In this document: positions 54,331 through 63,622 of the stretch, one piece after another
Numbering within the stretch: the stretch's first letter is position 1
Layout of the letters: each line of letters opens with the position of its first letter
NCBI RefSeq assembly: GCF_020857975.1
Contig: NZ_JACWUO010000016.1
Coordinates: 20,914 to 84,913, forward strand
DNA length: 64,000 nt
Reading direction: 5' to 3'
DNA from: Stenotrophomonas rhizophila
GTDB taxonomy: Bacteria; Pseudomonadota; Gammaproteobacteria; Xanthomonadales; Xanthomonadaceae
Notes under the pieces: generated by a model
Databases searched by the model: none
The model's input: the letters and a program-made list of their open reading frames with translations, nothing else
What the model was told of the DNA's origin: nothing
Position numbers and translations under genes: made by a program

Positions 54331-54933
54331 TCAACGCTTGGGCACGGGCTTGGACAGCTCGCGTTCGAGCGCGGCCAGCAGCCCGGCATCATCGGGCGTG
54401 GTCTTGCTGGGGTACTGCGCCACCACCCGCCCGTCGCGGGCGATCAGGTACTTGTGGAAGTTCCAGCCCGGCGCCACCCCGGTGGCCGCGGCCAGGCGCT
54501 GGTACAGCGGCGTGGCCTGCGGCCCGGTGACCTGCACCTTCTGGAACATCGGGAACTTGACCCCGTAGGTCAGCGTGCAGAACTCCTGGATCTGGGCTTC
54601 ATCGCCCGGCTCCTGGCCCTTGAAATCATTGGAGGGGAAGCCCAGCACCGAAAAGCCGCGCGCGGCGTACTTTTTCTGCAATGCCTCCAGGCCCTCGTAC
54701 TGCGGGGTGAAGCCGCACTTGCTGGCGGTATTGACTACCAGCAGCACCTTGCCGCCGTACTGTTTCTGCAGGTTGACCTCACCCTTGCCGGCCAGTGGCC
54801 GGTAGCTCAGGTCCAGCAGGCCGGCCGCCTGGGCACCGGTGGCGGCCAGCAGCCCGCATGCCAGCAGCAGCGCCGCCCCAGCGCGCACGCGCCAAGTGCC
54901 GGGCAGGGAAGGCAGGGAACGGATCTGAGGCAT
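54331..54933 (-). CDS. exported glutathione peroxidase-family protein
   Basis: A 200-residue thioredoxin-fold peroxidase. The catalytic triad is C73 (NTASKCGFTPQY), Q107 (FPSNDFKGQEPG) and the Trp in GWNFHKYL. The N-terminus has a signal sequence (VRAGAALLLACGLLAATGAQA), so the enzyme is periplasmic or lipid-facing, unlike cytoplasmic BtuE. The start ATG 54933 places the basic n-region correctly; an upstream ATG at 54972 is less likely. It probably uses thioredoxin-like reductants, as most bacterial members do. Confidence 0.9.
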   Translation of the reverse strand: MPQIRSLPSLPGTWRVRAGAALLLACGLLAATGAQAAGLLDLSYRPLAGKGEVNLQKQYGGKVLLVVNTASKCGFTPQYEGLEALQKKYAARGFSVLGFPSNDFKGQEPGDEAQIQEFCTLTYGVKFPMFQKVQVTGPQATPLYQRLAAATGVAPGWNFHKYLIARDGRVVAQYPSKTTPDDAGLLAALERELSKPVPKR

Positions 54934-55400
54934 CGCAACACTCCGACAGGGTTCGGGAAAAGGAGACGGCAATGGCCCGGAAACAGCGGGAAAACCGCCA
55001 TGGGCGGGCCATTGCGCACTATATCACCGGGCCTTTTACCGACGCGTGCGCGGCGCGGCCGGCCGTTACCGGGCGTGGCTGGGATGCGCAAGACGGCGGC
55101 GGCGGTGCTGTGACGGCTTCAACCCGCTGCGGCGCTGCAGGTGTCCGGCCAGGGTCCGGACCTCCCCCACAGGCGCCGCAGGGCCGGCTTTGCCGACGAT
55201 GGCGGCCTTGGTCAACGTCGATCCGGCGCCTCGCGTATCTACTGAATGGGCACACGGCATCTCATACCATTGATGTGACTGAACGCAGGCAGACCCCAGC
55301 CCGCCTCTGGAAATTCGATGGATCGCTTTTAAATCAATGGCTTGGAACGTCTTCCCAGCACTTTGTCACACCCCTGCCATCAGTTGGGGTCGGTCATGGC
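54934..55400. other. gene-free stretch before the YtrA operon
   Basis: About 470 bases with no gene I can support. Short frames on both strands (for example one at 55066-55260 on the minus strand) have no ribosome site, no recognisable family and no coding-like third positions. The left end should hold the promoter of the peroxidase gene. Confidence 0.5.
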
Positions 55401-55441
55401 TTGCACTCCGGCGTGCCGGTGTTATAGTTGCATACAACACC
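55401..55441 (+). promoter_or_regulatory. promoter and YtrA-type operator
   Basis: TTGCAC (55401-55406) and TATAGT (55423-55428) are 16 bases apart and form a good sigma-70 promoter. A palindrome with 6-bp arms GGTGTT (55418-55423) and AACACC (55436-55441) spans the -10. YtrA-subfamily GntR proteins bind such GTGT-N-ACAC sites, so the GntR gene downstream probably represses its own operon. Confidence 0.72.
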
Positions 55442-55465
55442 AGTCACCTGATGCAGGGGAAGCCC

Positions 55466-55717
55466 ATGAATCGCATGCGCCGCCGCCGAACCACCCACGC
55501 TGTTACCGCCGCTTCGGCGTTGCTGCTGTTCGCCTGGCTCGGCACCCCCGACGGTGATGCCGGCGGCGCCGCCGGCAGTGCGTTGCCCGGCCCGCAGGAC
55601 GCAGGCGTGATCCAGGCAGGGACCGCCGACGACCCCCCCGCCCGCCCCCGCCGGCTGCACAGCTCCCTGTCCATGCCTTACTTCTCATTCGCACAGTCGC
55701 TGAACCCACGGAGCTGA
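55466..55717 (+). CDS. small exported or membrane-anchored peptide of the YtrA operon
   Basis: An 83-residue protein starting at ATG 55466 with AGGGGAAG just before it. The N-terminus is strongly basic (NRMRRRRTT), followed by a short hydrophobic stretch (AVTAASALLLFAWLG), so it is either secreted or anchored. The middle is Gly/Ala/Pro-rich and the end has the pattern LSMPYFSFAQSLNPRS. It is the first gene after the YtrA-type promoter, and its stop codon is two bases before the GntR start. I do not recognise a named family. Its place suggests a regulatory or transport-linked role. Confidence 0.65.
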   Translation: MNRMRRRRTTHAVTAASALLLFAWLGTPDGDAGGAAGSALPGPQDAGVIQAGTADDPPARPRRLHSSLSMPYFSFAQSLNPRS

Positions 55718-55719
55718 CC

Positions 55720-56082
55720 ATGAGCGATATTCAATGGAGCGATGGTGCTCCGATCTACCGTCAGCTGAAGGAACGCGTGATCGCCATGATGCTTGACGGC
55801 ATCATCAAGCCCGGCGACGCCCTGCCTTCGGTCCGGCAGGTAGCCGCCGAGTACCAGCTCAACCCCATCACCGTGTCGCGCGCCTACCAGGAACTGGCCG
55901 ATGAAGGCCTGGTCGAGAAACGCCGGGGGCTGGGCATGTTCATGACCGAGGAAGCGGCCACGCAGCTGCGCAGCAGCGAGCGCGACCGGTTCCTCAATGA
56001 AGAATGGCCGCTGGTGCTGGAGCGTATCCAGCGCCTGGGCCTGAACCTCGACGAATTGCTGCCCCAGGGGAAATCCTCATGA
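55720..56082 (+). CDS. GntR-family transcriptional regulator, YtrA subfamily
   Basis: A 120-residue short GntR protein. The winged helix is complete (IYRQLKERVIAMMLDGIIKP; LPSVRQVAAEYQLNPITVSR; AYQELADEGLVEKRRGLGMF). The C-terminal part is only about 45 residues, as in YtrA regulators of ABC transporter operons. It is immediately downstream of the small peptide and its stop overlaps the ABC ATPase start (ATGA). The operator candidate is at 55418-55441. Confidence 0.93.
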   Translation: MSDIQWSDGAPIYRQLKERVIAMMLDGIIKPGDALPSVRQVAAEYQLNPITVSRAYQELADEGLVEKRRGLGMFMTEEAATQLRSSERDRFLNEEWPLVLERIQRLGLNLDELLPQGKSS

Positions 56083-56954
56083 ATGCCGTTGCAAGTGATG
56101 TCGTCATTTCCGCCCGCGGCCTGCGCAAGGCCTACAAACAGACCGTGGCGCTGGACAACACCAGCTTCACCATCGCCCCGGGCCGGATCACCGGCCTGAT
56201 CGGCCCCAACGGCGCCGGCAAGACCACCCTGCTCAAGGCCCTGCTCGGCCTGACCACGGTGGAAGGCGAGCTGCAGGTGCTCGGGCTGGACCCGGCCGTG
56301 CAGCGCAACGCGCTGATGAGCGAGGTCTGCTTCATCGCCGACGTGGCCGTGCTGCCGCGCTGGATGAAGGTGCGCGAGGCGATCGATTTCGTCGCCGGGG
56401 TGCACCCGCGCTTCGACCGCGCCCGCTGCGAGCGCTTCCTGGCCTCCACCAAGCTGCAGCCCAGGCAGCGCGTGCGTGAACTGTCCAAGGGCATGATCGT
56501 GCAGCTGCACCTGGCCCTGGTGATGGCCATCGACGCCAAGGTGCTGGTGCTGGACGAGCCGACCCTGGGCCTGGACATCCTGTACCGCAAGGAGTTCTAC
56601 CAGCGCCTGCTGGAAGACTACTTCGACGAACAGAAGACCATCATCGTCACTACCCACCAGGTCGAGGAGATCGAACACATCCTCACCGATGTGATGTTCA
56701 TCCGCGATGGCCGCATCGTACTGACCACCGACATGGAAGACATCGGCGACCGCTACAGCGAAGTGCTGGTGTCGGCCGAGACGCTGGAGGCGGCACGCGC
56801 GCTCAAGCCGATCGACGAACGCGCCCTGCCGTTCGGCAAGACCGTGCTGCTGTTCGATGGGGTGCCACGCGCCCAGCTCACGCCCCTGGGCGAAATCCGC
56901 AGCCCGGGGCTGGCGGATCTGTTCGTGGCCATCATGAAGGGAACCTACGCATGA
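56079..56954 (+). CDS. ABC transporter ATP-binding protein
   Basis: A 291-residue ABC ATPase. Walker A is GPNGAGKTT near 42-50; the signature is the atypical ELSKGMIVQLHLAL in place of LSGGQ; Walker B is VLVLDEPTLGLD; the switch histidine lies in IVTTHQVEEIEH. The C-terminal 70 residues are a regulatory domain. ABC proteins of YtrA operons in this group are linked to stress from cell-wall-active peptides, but the substrate here is unknown. It overlaps its neighbours on both sides by four bases. Confidence 0.93.
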   Translation: MNAVASDVVISARGLRKAYKQTVALDNTSFTIAPGRITGLIGPNGAGKTTLLKALLGLTTVEGELQVLGLDPAVQRNALMSEVCFIADVAVLPRWMKVREAIDFVAGVHPRFDRARCERFLASTKLQPRQRVRELSKGMIVQLHLALVMAIDAKVLVLDEPTLGLDILYRKEFYQRLLEDYFDEQKTIIVTTHQVEEIEHILTDVMFIRDGRIVLTTDMEDIGDRYSEVLVSAETLEAARALKPIDERALPFGKTVLLFDGVPRAQLTPLGEIRSPGLADLFVAIMKGTYA

Positions 56955-57979
56955 ACACAGTCCACCACCCCATCAGCAAGGCCAGCACCTTCAAGTGGAT
57001 GCTCAAGCGCGAGTACTGGGAGAACCGCGGCGGGTTCCTGTACGCCCCGCTGATCGCCGGCGCGATCTCGCTGGTGATGAGCCTGGTCGGCATCCTGTTC
57101 GGGCTGCTGGCCATGCACCGCGCCGCCAAGAGCGGCGGCCTGGTGCTGGACAATGAAAACGTCAGCGTCAACGGCCTGGACCTGGGGCTGCTGACCAGCA
57201 AGCTGGACGCCAAGAACATGCACGACCTGGCCAATGGCCTGGACCTGACCCTGGTGCTGAGTTCGCTGTGGCCGTTCATCGTGCTGGCCTTCGTGGTGTT
57301 CTTCTACTGCCTGGGCGCGCTGTACGACGACCGCCGCGACCGCAGCATCCTGTTCTGGAAGTCGCTGCCGCTGTCGGACACCCAGACCGTGCTGTCCAAG
57401 GCGCTCAGTGCGCTGCTGGTGGCGCCGCTGGTGGCGGTGGCCGCCTCGATCGTGACCATGTTCGGCTTCCTGCTGATCATCACGGTGGTAGTGATGGCCA
57501 ATGGCGGCGATGCGATGACCCTGGTCTGGGGCCCGGCCAGCCCGCTGAACATCGTGGCCAGCCACCTGTCCTGGATCCCGGTGTACCTGCTGTGGGCGCT
57601 GCCGACCGTGGGCTGGCTGCTGCTGTGCTCGGCCTGGGCCAAGAGCAAGCCGTTCCTGTGGGCGGTGATGCTGCCGCTGTTTGCCGGCATCATCGTCAGC
57701 ACCACGCACCTGATGAGCGCCTTCGACCTGAGCAGCGACTGGTTCTGGAAGCACATCGTCGGCCGCCTGCTGCTGGGCACGCTGCCGGGCAGCGACATGC
57801 TCTACCGCACCGACCAGCTGCGTGCGCTGATCGGCGACCGCGACGACCTGGTCGCCGCGCTGGCCCCGTCCAACCAGCTGGCCGCGTTGAGCCTGCCGGA
57901 AGTGTGGATCGGTGCCGCCGCCGGTGTGGTGTTCATCGTCCTCGCCATCCGCCTGCGCCGCCGCGCCGGCGAAATCTGA
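56951..57979 (+). CDS. ABC transporter permease
   Basis: A 342-residue integral membrane protein with six likely helices (about 28-52, 90-115, 140-165, 180-205, 215-240 and 310-335). It begins MNTVHHPISKASTFKWMLKR and contains KREYWENRGGFLYAP, a typical start for ABC-2-like permeases of this operon type. The cytoplasmic segment YDDRRDRSILFWKSLPLSDT is the common coupling region. It is translationally coupled to the ATPase. Two copies per transporter are expected. The substrate is unknown. Confidence 0.9.
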   Translation: MNTVHHPISKASTFKWMLKREYWENRGGFLYAPLIAGAISLVMSLVGILFGLLAMHRAAKSGGLVLDNENVSVNGLDLGLLTSKLDAKNMHDLANGLDLTLVLSSLWPFIVLAFVVFFYCLGALYDDRRDRSILFWKSLPLSDTQTVLSKALSALLVAPLVAVAASIVTMFGFLLIITVVVMANGGDAMTLVWGPASPLNIVASHLSWIPVYLLWALPTVGWLLLCSAWAKSKPFLWAVMLPLFAGIIVSTTHLMSAFDLSSDWFWKHIVGRLLLGTLPGSDMLYRTDQLRALIGDRDDLVAALAPSNQLAALSLPEVWIGAAAGVVFIVLAIRLRRRAGEI

Positions 57980-57999
57980 TCGCCCTCAAGGAGCCACCC

Positions 58000-58881
58000 A
58001 TGATCCGCACCCTCGCTGTTGCCTCCCTGTTGATGCTGCCGCTGGCCGCGCCGGCCAGTGAACCGCAGTGCAAGTTCTCCGAAGCGCGTGATCTGAAACT
58101 GGACCTGGCCGGTGCCAAGGCCGTGGTGTTCGAGGTCAACCAGCACGACCTGGTGCTGCAGGCCGGGCCCGGCCCGGCCCAGCTGGGCGGGCGTGCCTGC
58201 GCCTCCAATGCCGACTGGCTGGGCGAGCTGACCCTGACCCAGCAGAAGGTGGGCGACAAGCTGGTGGTACGCCTGCAGCGCGCCCAGCGCGCCATCACCC
58301 TGGGCGGCAACAGCTATGCCTACCTGGACATCCGCGGCAGCGTGCCGGACACCGTGCTGGTGCAGCTCAAGGTCGGCTCGGGCGATGCCAGCGTCAGCGG
58401 CGCGCACTCGCTCAGCGCCGACGTCGGCTCGGGCGACGTCACGCTGCGCGGCATCAAGGGCCTGGTCACCGCCGCGGTCGGCTCCGGCGATGTGGAGCTT
58501 GACGGCGCCGGTTCGCTCAACCTGCTTTCGGTGGGCTCGGGCGATTTCAAGGCACGCAATGTGCGCGGCAATGCCAAGGTCGGCAACGTCGGCTCGGGCG
58601 ACCTCGGCCTGACCGGCGTGCAGGGCAACGTGGCATTGGGCGACATCGGCTCGGGCGATGTGGATCTGCGCCAGGTCAAGGGCAATGTCACCATCGGCAC
58701 GGTGGGTTCGGGCGATGTGGACATCCGCAACGCCGGCGGCAATGTCAGCGTCGAACGCCATGGCTCGGGCGATGTCACCGTGCACGACGTCGGCGGTTCG
58801 CTGACGGTATCGCGCAGCGGCAGTGGCGAGGTGCGCCACGGCAATGTCAGCGGCCCGGTGAATCTGCCGCGCGGCAAGTAA
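58000..58881 (+). CDS. exported protein with nine GSGD repeats (DUF4097-like)
   Basis: A 293-residue protein with signal peptide (VASLLMLPLAAPASE). The second half is built of nine units of 17-19 residues, each beginning (V/I)GSGDV or a close variant, from about residue 125 to 285. Eight are GSGD and the last is GSGE. The regular spacing with alternating hydrophobic residues predicts a right-handed beta solenoid, and the exposed Asp could bind a cation. The fold resembles DUF4097 and head-domain proteins that follow ABC genes in similar operons. AAGGAG lies seven bases before the ATG. It is 20 bases downstream of the permease. Confidence 0.85.
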   Translation: MIRTLAVASLLMLPLAAPASEPQCKFSEARDLKLDLAGAKAVVFEVNQHDLVLQAGPGPAQLGGRACASNADWLGELTLTQQKVGDKLVVRLQRAQRAITLGGNSYAYLDIRGSVPDTVLVQLKVGSGDASVSGAHSLSADVGSGDVTLRGIKGLVTAAVGSGDVELDGAGSLNLLSVGSGDFKARNVRGNAKVGNVGSGDLGLTGVQGNVALGDIGSGDVDLRQVKGNVTIGTVGSGDVDIRNAGGNVSVERHGSGDVTVHDVGGSLTVSRSGSGEVRHGNVSGPVNLPRGK

Positions 58882-58903
58882 CCCCTTCTTCGAGGATCGT
58901 CCG

Positions 58904-59509
58904 ATGACTTCCAGACTGCTGCTGCCCACCCTGCTGCTGTGCCTGCCCCTGGCCGCCTGCGGCAATCCCGATGCCGGCAAGGCCGCCCCGGCCGCCGGCC
59001 AGCCGGCCGGCAGGACCGCGGCCGCGGTGGACGCCGATTCGATCGGCAAGACCGTGCAGGAGGCCACCGACAAGGCGCGCAAGGAACTGGCCCAGGGCAA
59101 TATTTCCATTTCCGGCAGCAACGATGCCAAGGCCGAGATCACCCCGCAAGGCGACCTGCTGATCGACGGCACCACCGTGCCCACCGACGCCAACCAGCGG
59201 AAGCTGCTGCTGGACTACCGGCGGCAGGTGGAGGCGCTGGCCGGGGCCGGCATGAACATCGGCGTGGCCGGCGCCAACCTGGGCGTGAAGGCGGCCGGCG
59301 AGGCGCTCAAGGGCATCTTCTCCGGCGATACCCAGGGCATCGAGGAGCGGGTGAATGCCGAAAGCAGCAAGATCGAAGCCGAAGCCAAGCGGCTGTGCAC
59401 GCTGCTGCCGGAGATGATGGCCAGGCAGCAGGCGCTGGCCGCCGCGCTGCCGGCGTTCAAGCCCTACGCCACGATGGACCAGAGCGACATCGACGACTGC
59501 GGCAAATAA
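58904..59509 (+). CDS. DUF2884 (YggN-like) lipoprotein
   Basis: A 201-residue protein with a lipoprotein signal (TLLLCLPLAAC, lipidated C19). The centre has EITPQGDLLIDGTTVPTDAN followed by QRKLLLDYRRQVEALAGAGM, the core pattern of DUF2884. The C-terminal part is helical with two cysteines (KRLCTLLPEMM and DDCGK). The function is unknown; it is an envelope protein. It is 22 bases after the GSGD protein, so it is probably the last gene of the YtrA operon. Confidence 0.85.
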   Translation: MTSRLLLPTLLLCLPLAACGNPDAGKAAPAAGQPAGRTAAAVDADSIGKTVQEATDKARKELAQGNISISGSNDAKAEITPQGDLLIDGTTVPTDANQRKLLLDYRRQVEALAGAGMNIGVAGANLGVKAAGEALKGIFSGDTQGIEERVNAESSKIEAEAKRLCTLLPEMMARQQALAAALPAFKPYATMDQSDIDDCGK

Positions 59510-59514
59510 GCCGA

Positions 59515-59545
59515 GCCGGCCTGCGACGTACGGTCGCAGGCCGGC
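59515..59545. repeat. perfect 13-bp palindrome after the DUF2884 gene
   Basis: GCCGGCCTGCGAC and its exact inverse around a GTACG loop. It sits six bases after the stop codon and just before a terminator hairpin; it may stabilise the operon mRNA end. Confidence 0.7.
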
Positions 59546-59555
59546 GCGGCTGGAC

Positions 59556-59586
59556 GGGGGAGGACTACACTAGCCTCCCCCTTTTT
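59556..59586 (+). terminator. intrinsic terminator between the two lipoprotein genes
   Basis: The stem GGGGGAGG / CCTCCCCC (with partial extension CT/AG) is followed by five T. It ends only 14 bases before the next gene's start codon, so it could also act as an attenuator for that gene. Confidence 0.75.
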
Positions 59587-59599
59587 GTGCGCTGCGCCG

Positions 59600-60025
59600 A
59601 TGAAGAAGCTCTGTCTGCTGCTGTTTGCCCTGTTCTGCCTGGCCGCCACCGGCTGCGACCAGGAATACCGCAACCACCGCGCCGAGCGCGGCAAGCCGAA
59701 GATCACCGTCAGCGACGGCATGCTGATCGTGCGCCGCGCGCCGGCACCGAACATCATCGTGCTGCCCGATGGCCGGATGAAGATCGACGAGATCGAAATT
59801 CCGCTCAAGCCGGACCAGCAGGCCGTGCTGCAGACCATGTTCGGCCAGCTGCAGGTATTGCGCCAGAACACCCTCACCGACGCCCCGCCGGATCCGGCCA
59901 AGCGCGCGGTCAGGATCCAGGTTCCGGCCGGCCTGCAGCCGATTCCACCGGACCTGGTGCAGCGCATCCCCGAGTTCAAGGATTACACCGAGACCTTCGG
60001 CAATCTGCAGGCCGATCGGCACTAG
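59600..60025 (+). CDS. small lipoprotein related to the DUF2884 core
   Basis: A 141-residue protein with lipoprotein signal (KKLCLLLFALFCLAATGC, C19 lipidated). The middle ITVSDGMLIVRRAPAPNIIV followed by LPDGRMKIDEIEIPLKPDQQ has the same pattern as the DUF2884 core of the preceding gene (a P-x-G-x-hydrophobic-x-ID step, then Q-x-x-L). The C-terminal half is a short Pro-rich segment. It may be a truncated paralogue. Its start is very close to the terminator at 59556, and no separate promoter is visible. The stop is TAG, the only TAG in the window not formed by a repeat. Confidence 0.75.
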   Translation: MKKLCLLLFALFCLAATGCDQEYRNHRAERGKPKITVSDGMLIVRRAPAPNIIVLPDGRMKIDEIEIPLKPDQQAVLQTMFGQLQVLRQNTLTDAPPDPAKRAVRIQVPAGLQPIPPDLVQRIPEFKDYTETFGNLQADRH

Positions 60026-60168
60026 ACCTGCCCGGCTTTAAATAGCATCGGTTCACTTATTTCGCGCCGAGGCGAGCGGGCACGCCCGTAGTTCTGACCC
60101 ATGGTCAGACAGTGCGTATCGGACCGAAGAGCTTTGGGCTCGTCCAGCCGCACACGTCACTCTATCCA

Positions 60169-60355
60169 GAGGAGGACGGGCAGCCCCATGTGGGACTGTC
60201 GAAAACATGGGTCCGGCGTATACGCCGGACGGGTTGGGCAGGACGCCCAACCCCGGCCTTGCCGGGTACGCAGGACAGCGCACCCGAGCAAGTTTTCGCC
60301 AAGCCCCCACGGATGGGTTTACGGCGTGTCCCGCATGGGGCTGCCCGTCCTCCTC
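60169..60355. repeat. large structured hairpin element E8 (three-way-junction class with 81-nt insertion)
   Basis: The outer arms 60169-60196 and 60328-60355 pair at 27 of 28 positions, and the exception is a G-T type change. The interior equals that of E1: CGAAAACAT-GG, an 81-nt insertion (60211-60291), GTTTTCG, then the second hairpin CCCA-CGGA-TGGG with GCC/GGC. The insertion is highly palindromic: GTCCGGCGTATACGCCGGAC (60211-60230) is a perfect palindrome and GGGTTGGGC-AGGAC-GCCCAACCC (60231-60253) a perfect hairpin. A small SMAG-like stem (CTGACCCATGGTCAG) lies at about 60097-60111. The gap 60026-60522 has no gene. Confidence 0.85.
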
Positions 60356-60474
60356 CCACAGGGAAGATCAAGACGCTGCTCTTGGCCAAGCATCGGTGCG
60401 GTTGCCGGCCAGCGGCCGGCACTACCTGCGCGCGGCGGCGTGTTGCCTTTGCGCCGCCCCACGGCGGTGAACCA

Positions 60475-60507
60475 CAAAAAACGGGCCTTTCGGCCCGTTT
60501 TCGTTTT
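60475..60507. terminator. bidirectional intrinsic terminator
   Basis: The stem ACGGGCC-TTTC-GGCCCGT (60481-60498) has AAAAAA on the left and TTTTCGTTTT on the right, so it works on both strands. On the minus strand it ends fumC transcription, 16 bases after its stop codon. Confidence 0.9.
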
Positions 60508-60522
60508 ACTCCGGCCGCAGGC

Positions 60523-61935
60523 TCAACCGCCGCCGCCACCGCCGGCATGAATGCCGCCGGCGGTCAGCGCGGCCGGGTCCAGCAGCCGACGCAGCTCGGC
60601 TTCGGCCAGCCCGCTGTCCTCCAGCGCCACGTCCAGTACCGGGCGCTGCTCCTTGTAGGCGCGCTTGGCGATCGCGGCGGCCTTCTCGTAACCGATGATC
60701 GGGTTCAGCGCGGTGACCAGGATCGGGTTGCGGCCCAGTGCCTCGCGGACGCGGTCCTCGCGCACCGTCAGCCCGGCGATCGCACTGTCGGCCAGCAGCT
60801 GGGTGATGTTGGCCAGCAGGCCGATCCCGTCCAGCAGGTTGGCCGCGATCAGCGGCAAGGTCACGTTCAACTGGAAGTTGCCGGTCTGCCCGGCCACGGT
60901 GATCGCGGTGTGGTGGCCGATCACCTGCGCGCACACCATCACCATCGCCTCGGGGATCACCGGGTTGACCTTGCCCGGCATGATCGAGCTGCCCGGCTGC
61001 AGCGCCGGCAGTTCGATCTCGCCCAGCCCGGCCAGCGGACCGGCGTTCATCCAGCGCAGGTCGTTGGCGATCTTGATCAGCGCCACCGCCAGTGCATTGA
61101 GCTGGCCGGACAGCTCCACCGCATCGTCCTGCGCGGCCAGCCCCTCGAACTTGTTCTGCGCACTGTCGAACTTCACCCCGGTCTGTTGCTTGAGCAGCTT
61201 GGCCACTCGCTCGCCGAAGCGCGGGTCGGCGTTGATCCCGGTGCCGATCGCGGTACCGCCCAGCGGCAGCCGGCGCAGGCGCTTGAGGCTGTCGTCGATG
61301 CGCTCCTGGGCCGAGGCCAGCTGCGCCGACCAGGCGCCGAACTCCTGCTCGAAGGTCAGCGGCATGGCATCCATCAGATGGGTGCGGCCGGTCTTGACCA
61401 CCTTGCGCAGGCTGCGGCCCTTCTTGTCGATGGTCTTGCGCAGGTGGGTCAGCGCCGGCTGCAGCTGTTCCTGCACGCCCAGCAGGGCCGACACCCGCAG
61501 CGCGGTGGGAATCACATCGTTGGAGCTCTGCCCCTGGTTGACGTGGTCGTTGGGATGCACCGCCAGCTTGCCGGCCTTGCCGGCGCGGTTGGCCAGGGTC
61601 GCGATGACCTCGTTGGCATTCATGTTCGAGGAGGTGCCCGAACCGGTCTGGTACACATCGATCGGGAAATGCGCGTCATGCTGGCCGGCGGCGACCTCGG
61701 CCGCGGCGGCCTGGACCGCCTTGCCGATGTTCCTGGGCAGGTGGCCCAGTTCCACGTTGACCGCGGCGGCCGCGCCCTTGACCAGCCCCAGCGCGCGGAT
61801 GAAGCCGCGCGGCATGCGCTGCCCGGACACCGGGAAATTGTTCACCGCGCGCTGTGTCTGCGCACCCCACAACGCATCGGCCGGTACCTGCAGCTCGCCC
61901 ATGCTGTCGTGTTCGATCCTGAAACCCTTGCTCAT
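60523..61935 (-). CDS. fumC: class II fumarate hydratase
   Basis: A 470-residue iron-free fumarase of the TCA cycle, converting fumarate to malate. The superfamily signature is GSSIMPGKVNPV near residue 325, with the catalytic serine in it. Other marks are YQTGSGTSSNMNANEV near 105, HPNDHVNQGQSSND near 140 and KTGRTHLMDAMPLTF near 190. It ends in an unusual run of seven glycines broken by HA (GGIHAGGGGGG). ATG 61935 begins MSKGFRIEHDSMGELQVPA. Its homologue purB, of the same superfamily, is divergent 259 bases away. Confidence 0.96.
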   Translation of the reverse strand: MSKGFRIEHDSMGELQVPADALWGAQTQRAVNNFPVSGQRMPRGFIRALGLVKGAAAAVNVELGHLPRNIGKAVQAAAAEVAAGQHDAHFPIDVYQTGSGTSSNMNANEVIATLANRAGKAGKLAVHPNDHVNQGQSSNDVIPTALRVSALLGVQEQLQPALTHLRKTIDKKGRSLRKVVKTGRTHLMDAMPLTFEQEFGAWSAQLASAQERIDDSLKRLRRLPLGGTAIGTGINADPRFGERVAKLLKQQTGVKFDSAQNKFEGLAAQDDAVELSGQLNALAVALIKIANDLRWMNAGPLAGLGEIELPALQPGSSIMPGKVNPVIPEAMVMVCAQVIGHHTAITVAGQTGNFQLNVTLPLIAANLLDGIGLLANITQLLADSAIAGLTVREDRVREALGRNPILVTALNPIIGYEKAAAIAKRAYKEQRPVLDVALEDSGLAEAELRRLLDPAALTAGGIHAGGGGGG

Positions 61936-62164
61936 TGCTTCACTCCGCGTTTCTTTCGGTTTGGAAAGGGAACCTGCGGCTGGCAACGGGCCTGATTCCC
62001 TGGCTTGCGGCTGCATGAACGATACTCCGATGCGCCGCCCAAACCCAGGCGCGGTCGCGTCCCGGGCCGGGGCGATGCGCCGGCGTTCAGGCCGGCCCGG
62101 CGGCCGTGGGCGCGGCCTGCCGGCGCCGGGCGCCGACCGTGGCGGCCGCGGCAGCGTAGAATGA

Positions 62165-63562
<1,398 letters not shown>

Positions 63563-63622
63563 GGATCGCGCCAACGGTCGATACACTGGAGGGGCGCGGG
63601 CATGGCCTGGGTCCCTTTCCGC

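Noticed and set aside
55066..55260. Possible small gene in the gap before the YtrA operon
   Set aside because: No ribosome site, basic low-complexity translation, and a competing frame on the other strand of equal quality.
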